NCBI RefSeq assembly: GCF_014529535.1
Contig: NW_023503302.1
Location: 2,029,039 to 2,093,038 of the forward strand
Length of the DNA: 64,000 nucleotides
Direction: 5' to 3'
Source of the DNA: Bradysia coprophila
Lineage: Eukaryota; Arthropoda; Insecta; Diptera; Sciaridae
In this document: piece after piece, positions 24,074-37,660 of the stretch
Layout of the letters: each line of letters opens with the position of its first letter
How positions within the stretch are numbered: the first letter of the stretch is position 1
Notes under the pieces: generated by a model
What the model was told of the DNA's origin: nothing
Databases searched by the model: none
Seen by the model: the letters and a program-made list of their open reading frames with translations, nothing else
Translations under genes and position numbers: made by a program

Positions 24074-26726
24074 ACTTGACAGTGGGACAAATAATGAAGA
24101 TTCTTTATCCCCCAGATTGCAATACACACACTACATGTGCGATAGATGGATTAAACCTCGGATTAACCTCACTGAGAATGGCAAAACTTTGTCATCACTC
24201 GTGATTGAATGGCAGGGTCCTTTATCTTCAAGAGACCGAACGCCTATGCGATCGCTATAAAAGACCACATTAGTCCGAGTTCGTCCTTGTCTACTAATAG
24301 TCTACTAACATTATTATACTAGGTAAGGAACTTGATAATTCATTTCCAGATGAGTAAAAGTGTCCGAATGTAGTATGAAGTTTAACTTTACGAAGCGAAG
24401 GAGGGAAAGGCCACTATCCTCCCTAGTAAAGGAAAAATCGTACAATATAGATCGTTCTTTTTGATGGTATATGGTAGTCCAAAAAGAATGATTTTTCGCC
24501 CTTTTTTGTTATTGCAACCTGTCTACATGAAATTTCATTTTAAAAAAATGGCATGCGGTAGGGGACGAAATAATTTCCATTTATTATGAGTTTTTAGAAA
24601 AAATCTGATTGCCGATAGTATACAGTTGGCAAGGTCAGACTCACATTATTTTCATTATTCCACCGAAATATTTATTATAATATACGAACGAAATTGGATT
24701 TTCATTTTTGTCATACAAATAAATGCAATGGAGAAGAGAAGAAAAAAATTACGTCATGTGTGTTTGTCATAGTATGTTATTTCATAGTTGAGTTCATTTT
24801 CATTATTATTTTATTTCATTTTTGCTTGGATTATTACATTTTTTCGATCAATATGATTGAGGGTGCGATTATCTATAATGAAATGGAATATTATACATGA
24901 CTGCCGTGAAATTTAAGTTACATTTTTTTTTATTGTTGTTGTTGGTGCTGGTTTTTTTTCTTCATGGGTTTGATAGCGGGGTGTTACTTTTTAACAACAT
25001 GCAATTTGTATTTTCTACCGAAAGCACACGATCCGTTTTTAATGAAGTTACACCACCATGAAGAAGAAAAAAATGTGTTACATTCAAATTAAAGTGACAC
25101 ATTAAACGAATGTATGTGAGAGTATTACTTAAGCATTCTCAAGTGTGAAGAAAAAAAAGATCTCTGAACCGAGAAACCCGTTTTCCCACATTTTCGCATA
25201 AAATTTGCCCTAAATAGAACAGAAAATTCGCTTCCATGTGTATGCATTTCACTTGCCACACATGTTTACAACCCTTGAACACAAATCGATGCTGGAAACG
25301 CTGTAATATATAAGGAAAGAAGAAAAAAAATTCAATAACGAGGCTAAATAAACAAAATATTTCCGACCAAACAGAAAAAAAAAATTGAACTTCACTCATT
25401 CATTGTGTCAACCATATACGATTCAAACATTTCCCAAACGCATGTATTCGCCAAAAAAAATATATTCTTTTTGCGAACATGTGTAACACATAAGTATATC
25501 GCACATATAGAACATTTCATTGCATAAAAAACCCCGAATGAGGAAAAATTGCCAAAGTATTTGGCAAACATTGAACGGTTGCTACAAGAGCCCTTGAACT
25601 GAAGTTTGTATTTTCGGAAAATATTTGAATATATTTGAACAATTTTACTTTGCATTCAATCGCTAACGTAACGTGTAAAGACACACAATGCTACATATTA
25701 TGAAACAATATAGCAATCGACGACAAACCCCTAAATTAAATAAGGTGTGAGGAGCACACGACGACGACGACGACGACGCCATACATATATGTAGGCTAGA
25801 TATACCATACGTGTGCGTTCTATAATATATACGTATGCTGTTCACGAATTATATATATATACAAGATACGAACTCCACATATGAGAAGATATCTTATTTG
25901 TAAACATAAAATTTGTTATGAGACCTTGCGCCAGGATTTGCATTTAATATTAAAGGATAAAGTAAAATGTTTCGTTGCTCTATCTCTTAGGAATTTGATA
26001 TATATGGGGTGATTTTTTCCGAAAGATTCTTAATAAGCGTTTTGTATGTACATCAGAATGAGAAAATAAAAAATGTGCCATTTCTGTCTGCTGGATGTTC
26101 TTTTAAGAAGCATTTTTTGTCGTAAATTTTAGTTTCATTAAATAATTACCGTCTACGTTTTGAATATAGACTTCAATAAAGGCGAATACTTCTGACCACA
26201 TGGGAATATTTTTCTGATGAAAAATGACATGCAGATTAAGATTAATAGTATTTTACATACCAAGGATCAAAACGGTGTGTTTTCGACCCAGGTGGTGAAA
26301 ACGTCCGAGGATGGAATGGAGCTCCGCGAAGCTTTCAGTAACAATGAATAATGTTTGTGTGCTGTAGCCTACTATGGAAAAACTCAGAATTTGTGCCAAT
26401 TTCAGTGAACTACGTTTTCTCGTAGTATGACACACCACCACAAACATTTTATTATTATTACTCAAAGCCAACACATTTTAACATAAAACGATGGTCCCAC
26501 TTTTGTGAAAATCTTAAACAAAAGTATTCTTTTCACTAAGGTCGTCTTCTTGGCCCTCATGCAAATTACGGCAGCTAAGAAAATTTTCTTTTTTTTCAGA
26601 ATTTGTTATAATTAAAGTTTCAGTTTTGTTTTTGTCCTCTTTGTTTGCGTGCCTACGCGTTTTCATTAAAATTCTAGTGAGTCCTTTATCTACAACGTAG
26701 AAGGGAAGGTTTTTGTAAAAAAAAAT
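24074..26726. other. Intergenic stretch with a CGA microsatellite
   Basis: AT-rich DNA. A (CGA)n microsatellite of seven units lies at about 25,758-25,778 and accounts for a serine run in a minus-strand open frame. Open frames at 24,694-24,900 and 25,139-25,655 are AT-biased and domain-free. Nothing else is supported. Confidence 0.45.
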
Positions 26727-26905
26727 GTTAAGAGACATCGATGCTTTGCTGAAAAGCATACATTTGGACGTTTTTTAAATACTGGATTTTGTAGCATTTT
26801 TCCCAGCTCTGAGAAAACTGAGCACTTTATGAAAATTTCGTTAAACTGCTCACTTTTCACAGAGCTGGTCAAACGATTACAACCAAAACTAATTTTATTT
26901 AACAC
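26727..26905. mobile_element. Truncated TTAA-family foldback fragment
   Basis: Starts TTAAGAGACATCGATGCTTT, matching the left terminus of the 8052-8460 copy. It continues through GCTGAAAAGCATACAT and the inner palindrome AGCTCTGAGAAAACTGAGCA with its complement. The right outer arm is missing, so the copy is truncated. Confidence 0.7.
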
Positions 26906-27507
26906 TAAGTAAATGTCTTTTGAAATTGGTCAAAGCAATTACATTTTACTCTTCCTCTCTGTCAACTATTTGGGGTACTGTCTCTATTTATTCTTTTCAG
27001 TCTATCGAACGTTAGATTATGGTGCTTACGCCCTACCATTCTGCGTTAAAATATAGATAATCCGATTGACGGGTCTATTATTTCGATGTTCTGAAGATGT
27101 CACAAAAAAATGAACACAAATTAGTTTCGTGCATGCACCTATTCATGACATGTGACATGGCCATGTGAAATTACTGATTGAATTAATCCATTACGAAGAT
27201 CATTCGATTTAAAATGTTTCGGATTATTATCCTTTCTGTTTTGTCCAATTATAAATTGCAACCAAACGCTTATTATAATAGATAAAATTAACATTGAACA
27301 TTGTAATGTATTTTGAGTAGATAGCAAGCTGAGGTGACTTTGGGTATCATGGAGGTGAGTGGAAACGAGTTGGTATGCATGTGGCAAGATAGAATCAACA
27401 TGTGAATTACAGCTGGCACTTATAGGAGAGAATGTGGAAGAATTGCGTACAAAATTGTTCCATTCTCTTTCGTATTTATCATGTTCAATGTTCGTCTGCG
27501 TTGTGAA

Positions 27508-27612
27508 ATAGTTATTTGTTCACCAAGGGGAGAAAGTAGGAAATTCGCTCAAGTTGTAATTTCCTCTTTCTTCCCGAGGTGAACACATCCGAGCGTGACG
27601 TAAATAACCGTT
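27508..27612. repeat. ~105-bp hairpin repeat
   Basis: GTTATTTGTTCACCAAGGGG on the left faces its complement (CCGAGGTGAACAC and GTAAATAAC) on the right, around a short AT spacer. It is likely a MITE, but no second copy was recognised in the window. Confidence 0.6.
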
Positions 27613-28182
27613 TTTTCCACGAAACAACACATCAATTTCATTTTACCACTTTTCAAAATCAATAACAGTGGCAGTTGCAAACTCATGCTCGCCCCATGCT
27701 CGATTTGCATAACTAGGTATGAAAAGTAGAGTTTTCGAGTAAATTTTGTTGATCCAAAGCGTAGCCGATGTCGATAAACACACTAAAACGAGGCTTTTTA
27801 TTTTTATCCCAAGCTATGTAATTTACATGTTGAGGGCGTCGAAAATAGTGCTTGATAAAAGCATGTACAAAAAATGTTCTTATGTGAACTGTCATCAGAG
27901 AGAGCGTCAAAGGAACACCACCTTCCCACTGCATTTGAGTGAAAAAAAAGGTTATTCACGCCGCACGGATGAAAATTATTTTTTATACATCTCAAAAACG
28001 TGTGAAATATCGTCGTAAGTAATTTTACTTTACTAGTGAGGTAATGTGGCCATTCCCTCACTAGTGAAGACCCTTTATCTGGATACGAGATATCAAATTA
28101 CTTCACTGGTATAGTAATGTACTATCACAAGTGTCATATCACCAAAGCGCTAAATGCTCAGCGTCGAAAGTTATACACGTTT

Positions 28183-28277
28183 TTCCTAACTAGTGTTGAA
28201 ATATCGCGACTATGCTAAAATGTCGCCTCCGGTTCTCGTTTCGCAAAAAAAGCATTTTAGCATGAGTTAGGAAAATA
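28183..28277. repeat. ~95-bp palindromic MITE, partial copy at 45,478
   Basis: TTTTCCTAACTAGTG and CTATGCTAAAATG on the left face CATTTTAGCATGAGTTAGGA on the right. A partial, inverted relative (CTATTTCAACATTAGTTAGG) lies at 45,478-45,525. Just upstream, at about 28,030-28,070, a smaller palindrome repeats CACTAGTGA. Confidence 0.65.
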
Positions 28278-28376
28278 TTCATGGTCTCTTTCAATAAATG
28301 CGGAAACACTCCTAGGGCGAGAAACTATGTTTTCCTTAATAATGGCATCCCCAATACACAAACGAATTATATACTA

Positions 28377-28506
28377 CATCACATGGAGCGAACACATGAA
28401 ATTCCTGAATAAGTGTGAATTGGTGTACCTTGACAATTATTTTTTATTTCTTCTGTAAACGAATTCACACTTACTGAGGAATTTCGTGTGTTCGCTCCAT
28501 GTGACG
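28377..28506. repeat. 130-bp hairpin repeat
   Basis: The left arm contains CACATGGAGCGAACACATGA. The right arm is its near-exact inverse (GTGTGTTCGCTCCATGTGAC). The spacer is about 40 bp and AT-rich. Confidence 0.75.
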
Positions 28507-30101
28507 TAAATATCTATTTTCGTTTGAACAAAACAGTCTTGCATGTGTTCCAAGGCATTATCGACTGTATTAAATATTCAAAATTACACAGAAATTATAC
28601 CCTGGTGCTCAACTCATACTAGATTCTCGACGGACCGAGCTCATCACTAAGTGTGACCATCATTGTTGTTGATAGCAGATTATTAAATCTTATTTTGTCA
28701 CGCATTCATGTCTAACCTTTAATGTTTGAACTATTTCAACATCTGAACCGCAAAAATATTGAATATTGCTGTGTCCGATGTGCCCATTATATATCAAACA
28801 ATTTCGTTTCCATTGGCATTTTACGGTAGCACCACCACGAACAATAACAAATTTTACTGCGTGGAAAATACGAAAATATGAAATTTTGTGAACCGTTGAA
28901 ATTGAGAAAAATGGTCCACATCTATAATATGGAACCAGAATGGTTTGTTACACAGAATTTTATTATTATTATGATGGGTGGCATCAACTATACATTCAAA
29001 ATGTATAGTTTTTGTGTAGCAAAGGCAATGATCATCATATGGACTATAAAGCATATGGGATGTTGATGAATTTTACCCTTTTTTGCCTTATCATTTAATT
29101 ACATTTTATATAAAAGGGATGGCTTTAATATAATATGGTAACCATATGGCTGGTAACAGATTAGGATTATCGGCGTCTATTATATAATATGACAGCGCTA
29201 TTTCTTTTTAATTTGCTCATCGCCTTTTTTCATTGTTTTTTTGGGGAATTAATTTTCATATCATACATTAAACAAACACGGTGTTGTGGCCGACTGTCCA
29301 CATATATCAGTTCATGTGACACACGCACACAAACACGATTTATCACCCCCTTAGTGCCATCCTATCCTATTGTTCTATCGAAGATATCCAGACACTTTAA
29401 AAAAAACTTTATGCAGTGTCATTGTCTGGCACTATACATATACATCGCGAGAAAAAGAAACTGTTGGAAGAAATAGCCCTTAATAGAAATGAAGATAATC
29501 CATAAAAGTGTCGTGACACTTTCTAGATGAAAATAATCTTTTTTCGGTATTGCGATAGTAAAAAGAGTGTAAGTATATTCCCATATAATAGCACACTTAG
29601 CACACTCTTTCAAGACGTTGTTGTGGAGGAGAGTTTTTTTCAGAGATATGCGCCCTTTTATTTACTAATGGTATGACTTCATAGTCTTTACGATTCTACT
29701 GGCAAGTCTGGTGTAGTTTCATTTCTGTTTATAAAAGTGCAATTACTTAACATCGAGAGAATGCCTTAATCCCAGTTTATTTATGAGTTCAAGCTTGTTT
29801 GTGCTTTTCGAATCGCATATATACAATATGAATTATGAACACAATATATAATTTGAAATAACCGAACACAATATAATTTGAAATCCGTTACCATTTAATG
29901 CATCAATCTCGGTAATTATTTAGATGAATAAAGTTGTTGTCTGTTTCAAATTGATGATGGCTCATGCGCTTCGAATTGAAAATTTGATCAGATATTATCT
30001 CGTGGAGGAGTAGAGTTACTAACATTCTAAAATCAACCACTGCATGGAGTAGGTATTTATTGGGAGTTGTTGCGTAGTTTTTAATGCCACCGAGTGATAT
30101 T
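28507..30101. other. Intergenic, nothing supported
   Basis: AT-rich sequence with overlapping short open frames on both strands (28,854-29,066 and 29,189-29,613), none with a domain or splice context. Confidence 0.4.
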
Positions 30102-30412
30102 GGTTATTTATGACATCGAGTGCAAAGTACTTTATTAGGCTCTGGATGTGTAATTATGCCACGAGGTGCAGTAGTTACACTTCGTGGTCCTAATAAAGTA
30201 CTTATGCAACGATTTATGCATCAAAAGTTTGCCAATTTTGCACATTATGATGCTGAGTTAGTGCAACTAAAATTGAACTTCTGAACGACTGAAATGGTTA
30301 TTTATGTAACTCATAATGTGCAAAATCTGCAAACGTTATGTTGCTCTGACATAAATCGATGCATGAATCTCGGTGCAAAGTACTTTGTTAGTGTCATAAT
30401 TTTACACATCTA
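30102..30412. mobile_element. ~190-bp MITE family, two copies in inverted arrangement
   Basis: 30,102-30,262 is a plus-oriented copy of the GTGCAAAGTACTTTATTAGG family, ending in CATTATGATGCTGAG. 30,294-30,412 is a minus-oriented copy, starting GGTTATTTATGTAACTCATA and containing GAATCTCGGTGCAAAG. The pair may be a nested insertion or an inverted duplication. Confidence 0.7.
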
Positions 30413-33400
30413 GACAGTGGCACTGCCCATAATAGAATGGTAAAATTCTACAAATTCCTAGAGTTTCACCTCTCACAAACAAATTTAAAGTCGGCGTCTC
30501 TGCATCTAGAAAAAAGTCCAAGATAAAAGATATACCTCTAACCTGAGGGGTACACAAAGTACGCTTCAAAAAGTGTAAAACGTTTACTTTTGACATACAC
30601 ATACCTTAATAATAATTTGTAAATGCTTCCCTTTTTATTGTTAATCCCCTGAAAACTGTTTTAAACTACGACTGGATAGCCCTTTCACATTCACAGTTGA
30701 ATTAAATTATAGAAAAATCAAAATTCTATTTCGCCTAATTATTACCTATCCGATACAAATGAAACCCCCTTTATGCATGCATTCGACACGTCTCCGAATA
30801 CATTTTTCCCATTTCATATCCCGTACTTTTGATTTGTTTGTATTTTAACTCATCAATAAATCAACATGATTCCGAATTTACTATGGCAAATGCACCCGTC
30901 ACATACACACACTACACACTTGATGTATCAAATGGATTTTAATAACTTTCCATCAGCCAAATTAAATGTAGTGCAATTTCTCTTTAAACATTCGGACGTA
31001 ATTTCATTAAACGGATATCCAGAATCTAAATTCTAATAAGAACACCAACATGTATGTTTGATATACAAAATGTACATTATGGTAAGTCAACTTAATTTTA
31101 AATTAATTTCATAAGGCCCCCTCTTCATTACCGCTCAATGCATAATGGACATTAATGTAGAGTTATGTGCGGCATATGATTATTTAAATGGTCTGTGTGG
31201 TTGCGTCGTCGTCTTGTGTATCCACTGTTGTGGGAAGTAATTGAAGTGGTCAACGAATCTGAAAAACTGTTCTATACCACAGCAATCACTTTATGAGATT
31301 TCTACCACTAATTTTACTAAGATTGCAATTGGATGGAATGTGTATGTATATAGCATATAGCACCTACAACGTTGTCGACATCAAGTCGTGTCTCCCATAC
31401 TGGATTCTTTGAGTAGATGCATCAGAGTTTCATCTTTACTCATCAAAATTGCATTCATCGAATAATTTTACCCCCACATGTTTGGTATCGTTGGAATGCT
31501 GAATTTAGTCGTGTGAGACAGCTCGAAGTAGTTAAATTTTTTTCCTCGACCAATTTGCAGATCTAAAAAAAAGTCCAAAAGCTTTGTCGGCCATGAAAAA
31601 TGCACCATCGAATTTTAACAGCAACAAGTCACTTCTAACCCATTTCTTTCTGTCTCCAATTGTTCGTCAGAGCTTGGTCTCAATTATCAATGTTGTTTGG
31701 AATGTCAGTGATCTACATGTGGCATTTGAGTTTGATGTGTCAGTGTGGTTTAAATTGTCAGTATATCCATGGCAACTGTGCTAGTGCTATAGATATTCAC
31801 AATCAGAAAAATAACTATGAACTATGTTTTAGATAAAATTTTCGTAGGCCTCCAGAGGCGACTTTTTTCAAAGACTTCCAAACTGAGTTCATATATTTTT
31901 GAGCAATATTTGGGAACGAAAGTGTGTGAGCCCAGCCACGACACGCCATACCCTTCCGCGGAACCTCTTGCAGGAAGGGAAACCCTCCGAACATTTGCCA
32001 TTCTTCTGACCATGACTTCCGTGGGTGTACTTGCGCCAACCGGTGTATTCTATAGAATATAGAATGAAGAAACGAATCCAACGAGCTACAAATCATTTAA
32101 GTCCGAGACTCTTTGTTCCTAAAGTTAACAAAATAACTTGAAGTTTCGCGCTATTCATAATTTCCTAAGTAAATACCTGTATGACTACCGTCAGAGCATT
32201 TATGCCGAAACTTAATGTGAACATTTTCAATTTCCTTCTTTGTTGGCTACTCTTTTTCCTTTGAATTTTTGCTCAAATGTTTTACCGCTTCAATTATAAC
32301 TCTAACAATCGTCAAAGCATGCGAAGTCTGATTGAACTCTTACTTTGATTATAAGAACTCGAAATTTTTACACATCTTAAATTGTTGTTCAAACATTTCT
32401 GTTTAATGTGTTGTCACAATAAAAGGCCGACTCTTTCTTTCATAATAATGTTTTCGGTTCGGAACGTCTCCGAACTTTATTCTAGCTTAAAATCCATAAG
32501 GCAACATAACAAGGGAAAAAATGGTTACCAACGCTCCGAAAAGATTACTTTATTATACTTTTTCATGGACAATGGTAATTTCAACGAAATGATGGCCATT
32601 ACGTGCGCCCATCAAATAAAATCTTTATTATAAGTGTGGACAGAATATGTTTCTCTACGTTTCTACGACGACAAGAGTTTTCTTGTTGTTTTAGAAAACT
32701 TTCTCCATCGTCTTTTTTGAAAATTAGTTTTTCTAACCTAAATGAGTTGCTCAATAAAATAAAGTCCTACAAAGCAATTCAGAAATATATTGCTGGACAT
32801 AAAGCACAGAATGAAGTTGCAATTAAATAATTGTGTGCAATAAAACAATTAAATCACAACCAATAACTCACTCAAACTGCCATGCCCTAGCCAATTTACA
32901 ATCTGAACTTAAATGTGCTTATGCACTTTTTTTTAATAGCTGCAGCCATATACCAACTACCTAGCAACTACCTGGATGGTAGCTCGTGTGGGATTACATT
33001 CATTGATACTCATGAAAACCGAAATGTACATTTCCTGCTGTTTAAAAATTTAAATCTTCATTTATATGAAAGCCTTGGTAATTGTACAATTAGTCGAATT
33101 GTGTTTGGAAAGTTTGAAAATTGTTTTATTGCTTCGTGATTTTATTACAGAAAAAAGTAATTCGAAAGACCTAAATAAATGATGTGTTGGAAGAGCTGAC
33201 AATGGGGAGTTGTGTTTTTATTTACGTTCCTATACACCTAGAAGCCGGTGGCTTGTTCAATTTAAATTTCACTTATCAGCAACGAATTTTTAATGTATTT
33301 CTGAATTGTCTTATTATGAAAATTAAAACATTCAAGACCAAGAGACTTCCTTATTCGATTCGTGATTAATTTACAGTTGGAGTTGCGGGAATTGTTTTTT

Positions 33401-34239
33401 TTTTTGGTAATTTTACAAAAATAATATCGAGCGATATCGAGCGACCCGAAGGCCAATATGCCGTAACACGTAAAAATGAATAGTAATTTAAACCATTTCC
33501 ACAGAAAGATAAAGATAAAATACAACTGAATTTCAGTGTTGGGTGTTCAGAGTCTTGCCGAGATAGCATTGAACTGATAATACTTTTTTAGACAAGTTTT
33601 GTATTATACTCTCGCAGGTTACGCAGCAAATCAGTAACTTTGGTACATTGTTTGTTTTCCTAATTAAAGAGTGGATTTGTTTCGACAAAAGATATCAAGC
33701 AATACTTATTCATTTAATTATCTATCATTACGATTGATGGTCGAAGGAATTTTTTCCCCAAATATTGGCATAAATTTGCAGGGTAAGAAAAAGCGTCGCA
33801 TTCCACTGAAAAAGTTAAATTTTCCAATTGAATCCAATAGAAACTCTATGTTTTTGAAAGCTGTGGGGACTTACGTATTGCACGATGTTTCGGCTTAAGA
33901 GTATATTGATCTTGAGAGCATTTGCAAAACCTAATTGCATGACCAAAACTAAATACTTCAAACCTGTAGATTTTTTTTTTAGGTATAAATAAGTGATATG
34001 ATCCTCTTAGTCATATCAATGATAATATTCATTATGAATTCAAAGAGTTGAACTTCGTGAAATCAGTCTGTTGCGCATTTTTTTCCCTGATCTACTTACT
34101 CTACATACTACGATTGTTCTGGCACAAAATAGGAAAATCCGCTGTATTGTGTTCATCTATTCAGCTAAATGTATCATTGTAATGTTATATTGTTACGGAA
34201 TATTTTGCTTTCCACACAAACTAATTTTATTGATTTCAG
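30413..34239. other. Intergenic, with a GC-richer block at 31,850-32,060
   Basis: Mostly AT-rich and featureless. The block at about 31,850-32,060 is clearly GC-richer than its surroundings and is open in several frames on both strands. I recognise no protein or structural RNA in it; it may be an exon, an old insertion or an unidentified RNA gene. The open frames at 32,382-33,898 are AT-biased and not called. Confidence 0.4.
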
Positions 34240-34373
34240 ATCAAAGGGCCGAGGGGCCGGCAAAGCCGACGCATCCAGCTCAACCGGTAACGGTCAAATG
34301 TCGTGATTGTGGACAAATTTATGTTCCCCCCCATCCTCACATTTGCAGAAGTATACGATGTGGTAATCGTTAA
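34240..34373 (+). CDS. Possible 3'-terminal coding exon, Cys/His-rich
   Basis: A GC-richer stretch follows the acceptor-like TTGATTTCAG and encodes about 44 residues. It contains CRDCG, then H-x-H-x-C and a final C, ending in a stop that overlaps AATAAA. The spacing CxxC...HxC suggests a small zinc-binding module, but I do not recognise the family. No upstream exon could be linked to it. The longer frame drawn from 34,071 is AT-rich and looks intronic before the acceptor. It could be a last exon of a gene whose other exons are distant, or chance. Confidence 0.3.
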
Positions 34374-34732
34374 TAAATTTTGAAAATCGAAAGGTGTTAG
34401 AAATAATTATTATCTGAACAAATTTCAAATGAAAAAGTAAAAAATACAAGTTGAAAGTGCCTCACAGTTCGAATCGAACAAACACGGTTGACCAGACAGT
34501 TGATTATTATCGGGTCTATTAGTTCTATCGATCAAAGTATTTTTAATCGATTAATTTCAAATCTTGTACTTCAATTTTTTTAAACATGCCTTTTACTGTA
34601 CAAAGAACCACATTACCCAGAGGTTGTCATAATTTTGTTGCCATTATGGATAAGAGATGAATAGCCGTATGTGACAGGTTATAGTCGACCAGTTAGAAAA
34701 CAATAAGAAATCAGGAAATATTCAAAAAAGCC

Positions 34733-34878
34733 TAAAGGCCAACACACACTGGCATCTAGTGTCATCGGGAATACGATATTTCTATTGTTTAAATCAGCTA
34801 AAATCGGTTAAAACTGGTTTTAGCAATAGAAATATCATATTCCTAACTGACACTAGATGCTAGTGTGTGTTGGCCTTA
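34733..34878. mobile_element. 146-bp MITE with AAGGCCAACACACACT ends
   Basis: The left arm AAGGCCAACACACACTGGCA plus CTAGTGTCA faces the right arm GTGTGTGTTGGCCTT. Inner arms ATTTCTATTG and CAATAGAAAT flank a spacer with AACTGGTTTTAGC. A near-perfect hairpin with no coding capacity. Confidence 0.8.
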
Positions 34879-37386
34879 ACTGGTGGTATTAAGAGATACT
34901 AAGATTGGAAAGCCGATGAAACGAAATGCACAAGCGAAAGTATGGTACTGTGTCGAATATGGAATATAAAGCATCGGAATCGCATGGTCTTAATGTATCA
35001 AAAATTATTTGACATCAAATATATCGAGAATTGTAGATGTTTATAAAAAGAACGGCGACAAAACGAATTTAATCGCCTTTCAGACAATTCCTCTGAAAGT
35101 CCATGAAATTGCTGCTAAACGATAAATTATTGAAAAGATCCAGCTTCAATGGAAAAGTGCATAGCAAGGTTTATGCACAGAAACAACCGGAACACCTTTC
35201 TACTACTTCTATTAAGGTGGTGAAAGAATCAAGGCGACCTTGGAATTTACATTCACATTACAGCGTAGTCAGTCAAAATGTAAAATAATGTTTGTAGAAT
35301 ACAGAGAAATAAGGTGTGAATTTGGCACCGAGAACTGTGAGTTTGTTTGCTTGAGAGAGTATTGCATTAAACGTTTTTTAGAACTGTTAACTCTCGAATA
35401 GTTAACGCAATATAATATTCTACTGAGGAAAAGAACTATATTTCCAATTCCATATTTCATTGCATAATTTAGGCCGTCAATTGGTGTGGTGATGGAATGA
35501 TTAATTATTGATGGCCATCGTGAAGGGAGTGTTTTATTGAGTTAAATGTCCTCTGTCATTGTGTCTGTGTTTTAGTCGAAAAAAACGAGATAGAAAAGCT
35601 ACACTAAAACCATTGATTCATTCAACACGTTCGGATTTTCATTTCATGATGAATATTTAGCAACTTTTTCGATGTTTGTGGTGATGATGATGTACATAAA
35701 ATTGTCAATCGTCCACACAGCCGTTTAGTATTACAAATGAGAGCCGATTTGTTGGAATAGTTTCTTTTTTTTAGATTTTATCAACCATAAATGAAAGAGA
35801 CATGTCACATCGTCAATTCGAATGCGACATGAAATTAAGTTTAACGTGAGGTCATCATTCAAAACAGAGTTTGTGCTTAAGTGCGAGTAATTTAACAGTC
35901 TGGAAATTACAGCCTTTTTTGTCGGAGTAAAAAGTTGTTTGAAAAATAGCCCAGAATAAATTCAAACAAAATAAAAAAAAATGCAAATTTCGCTGACACG
36001 CACATATTGTTGAAGACACTGCGTCTGGAAATTTATCACCTAAAGATGGTAGAATTTAATAGAAAAAAGTTTGTTTGTTTTATTTGTTTAAAAACAGAAA
36101 CAAAGAAAAAAATAGAAGAAAAGCCATTCACAATTTCACATGAACCATCGTAACTTTTTCTCGTTTTTATATTGCAACAAAATGGTTCAATTTAAGTCTC
36201 ATTCGAATAAATAAAGGTAAATAAGGCCCCAAAGGAGTTATGTTAGTTCGGCGTGTATGGATATGGATACATTATTGTACCACGGCATTGTATATATACA
36301 ACACAATTCTACACTGTACAATGCACCAACTGAATTGTGTGTTTATACAGATACAACACACACACACAAAAAAATAAAAATTTATCCGATTTTATATTTT
36401 AAAATATTCTCATGGGTATAAAATCCACTCTTTGCCATATTATCATCTGAATATATGTACAATACACTTCTATACAGAGAGACGTATATACCAAGTAGAA
36501 GTTATAACATTTCTAGATGAAAATAACATAACTGTCATCTCCTTGAGTATTTTTTTTTTTTTAAAGCGATAACTTAACATTTTACCTTTTACCGAATAAC
36601 TAAATCGCAAATCCTCAACGGTGTATGTATGTATATATATCTCTGGTGATGCGAGAACTGAACGGATAGTGTAAGAAGTACATATAGCGGTGTGTATTAA
36701 AAAACATTGTGTGGAAAGAACTTTACACAGGGTATATAAATTCTAAACACTAACAGCTGTTTGTTGCTTATAACAGACGAGGGATAGAATAATTCGAATA
36801 TAGCTCAGACAAGATCTCTGTTACGTAATGTATACACACAACACCCCTTTTGTTTAGTGTTACTAATGTAATACTTCTGTGGTGATAAATCATATCAACA
36901 AAACGGTATTGTATTATTATGAGGGTGATGTTCTACTAAGTTCATATTTTTAGTATAACTAAAATGTGTGAATTTTTGTTGAAAATTTGCTAGTTTTTTG
37001 TTGAACCATTATATCATCACAACGGAAAGATTTCTAGTATTTTTAAATGTTTTTCTTTTGTTGTATTTAATTTATAGGTTTTGTTTAGGTTAGGTGATGA
37101 GCTGGAAGTTTAGAATCCGAAGAAAACAAGAAATCGCATAAAAGTTGCTAATTGAAATGAGCTGGTTGTAATTACTGAGTGTTCATTATCCTGCATCACA
37201 ACATTCGTAATCTGCGATTTTTGTGCAAAGTTTTAAGAATCTACATAAACTTGCTTTTTTTGGTAGACTTTGGCAAATTTTTCCAAATAAATTTACCAAA
37301 AATAGGTCCTGTTGAAAAGTTCAGTTTTCTTGTGAATTTTATTGGTTCAAAGTCGCTCGACCCTCGCTTCATGTCAATTTGAATTT
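34879..37386. other. Intergenic, nothing supported
   Basis: AT-rich, with CA and TA microsatellite patches (about 36,350-36,370 and 36,630). No gene is supported. Confidence 0.4.
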
Positions 37387-37602
37387 GAAATGATCAAGAT
37401 AAATGCACTGAGGTTACCTGAATACGGCAAGAACGTAAAATACATGCAGGAAGAGTATGATTTACGTGTGAGCCGCAAATACTACATCTCCTACAAGTAC
37501 GTGCAATTAGAAAGGCCAGCGCCGGGTTTTTTTACGTTACGATTTAGCAACGGACTAAATGCAACAGTAGAACTCACCCGCAGCGCGAGGCTATTAGACT
37601 AA
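37387..37602 (+). CDS. Hypothetical short ORF, coding-like composition
   Basis: From the ATG at 37,387 to TAG-type end at 37,602 the frame encodes about 71 residues rich in Tyr, Arg, Lys and Leu, with balanced composition and higher GC than the flanks. It contains YMQEEYDLRVSRKYYISYKY and ends SARLLD. I do not recognise it. It could be a last exon, a decayed gene fragment or part of a mobile element; the 940-bp foldback starting at 37,661 is immediately downstream. The frame stays open 15 codons upstream of this ATG, so an upstream splice junction is possible. Confidence 0.35.
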   Translation, partial: EMIKINALRLPEYGKNVKYMQEEYDLRVSRKYYISYKYVQLERPAPGFFTLRFSNGLNATVELTRSARLLD

Positions 37603-37660
37603 AAACATTGAAATGATTTCTGAAAAGACTTGAATGAACAAAATAATAACAGAGCTGAAA

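Noticed and set aside
25758..25778. Serine-rich peptide at the CGA run
   Set aside because: It is a simple trinucleotide microsatellite without coding context.
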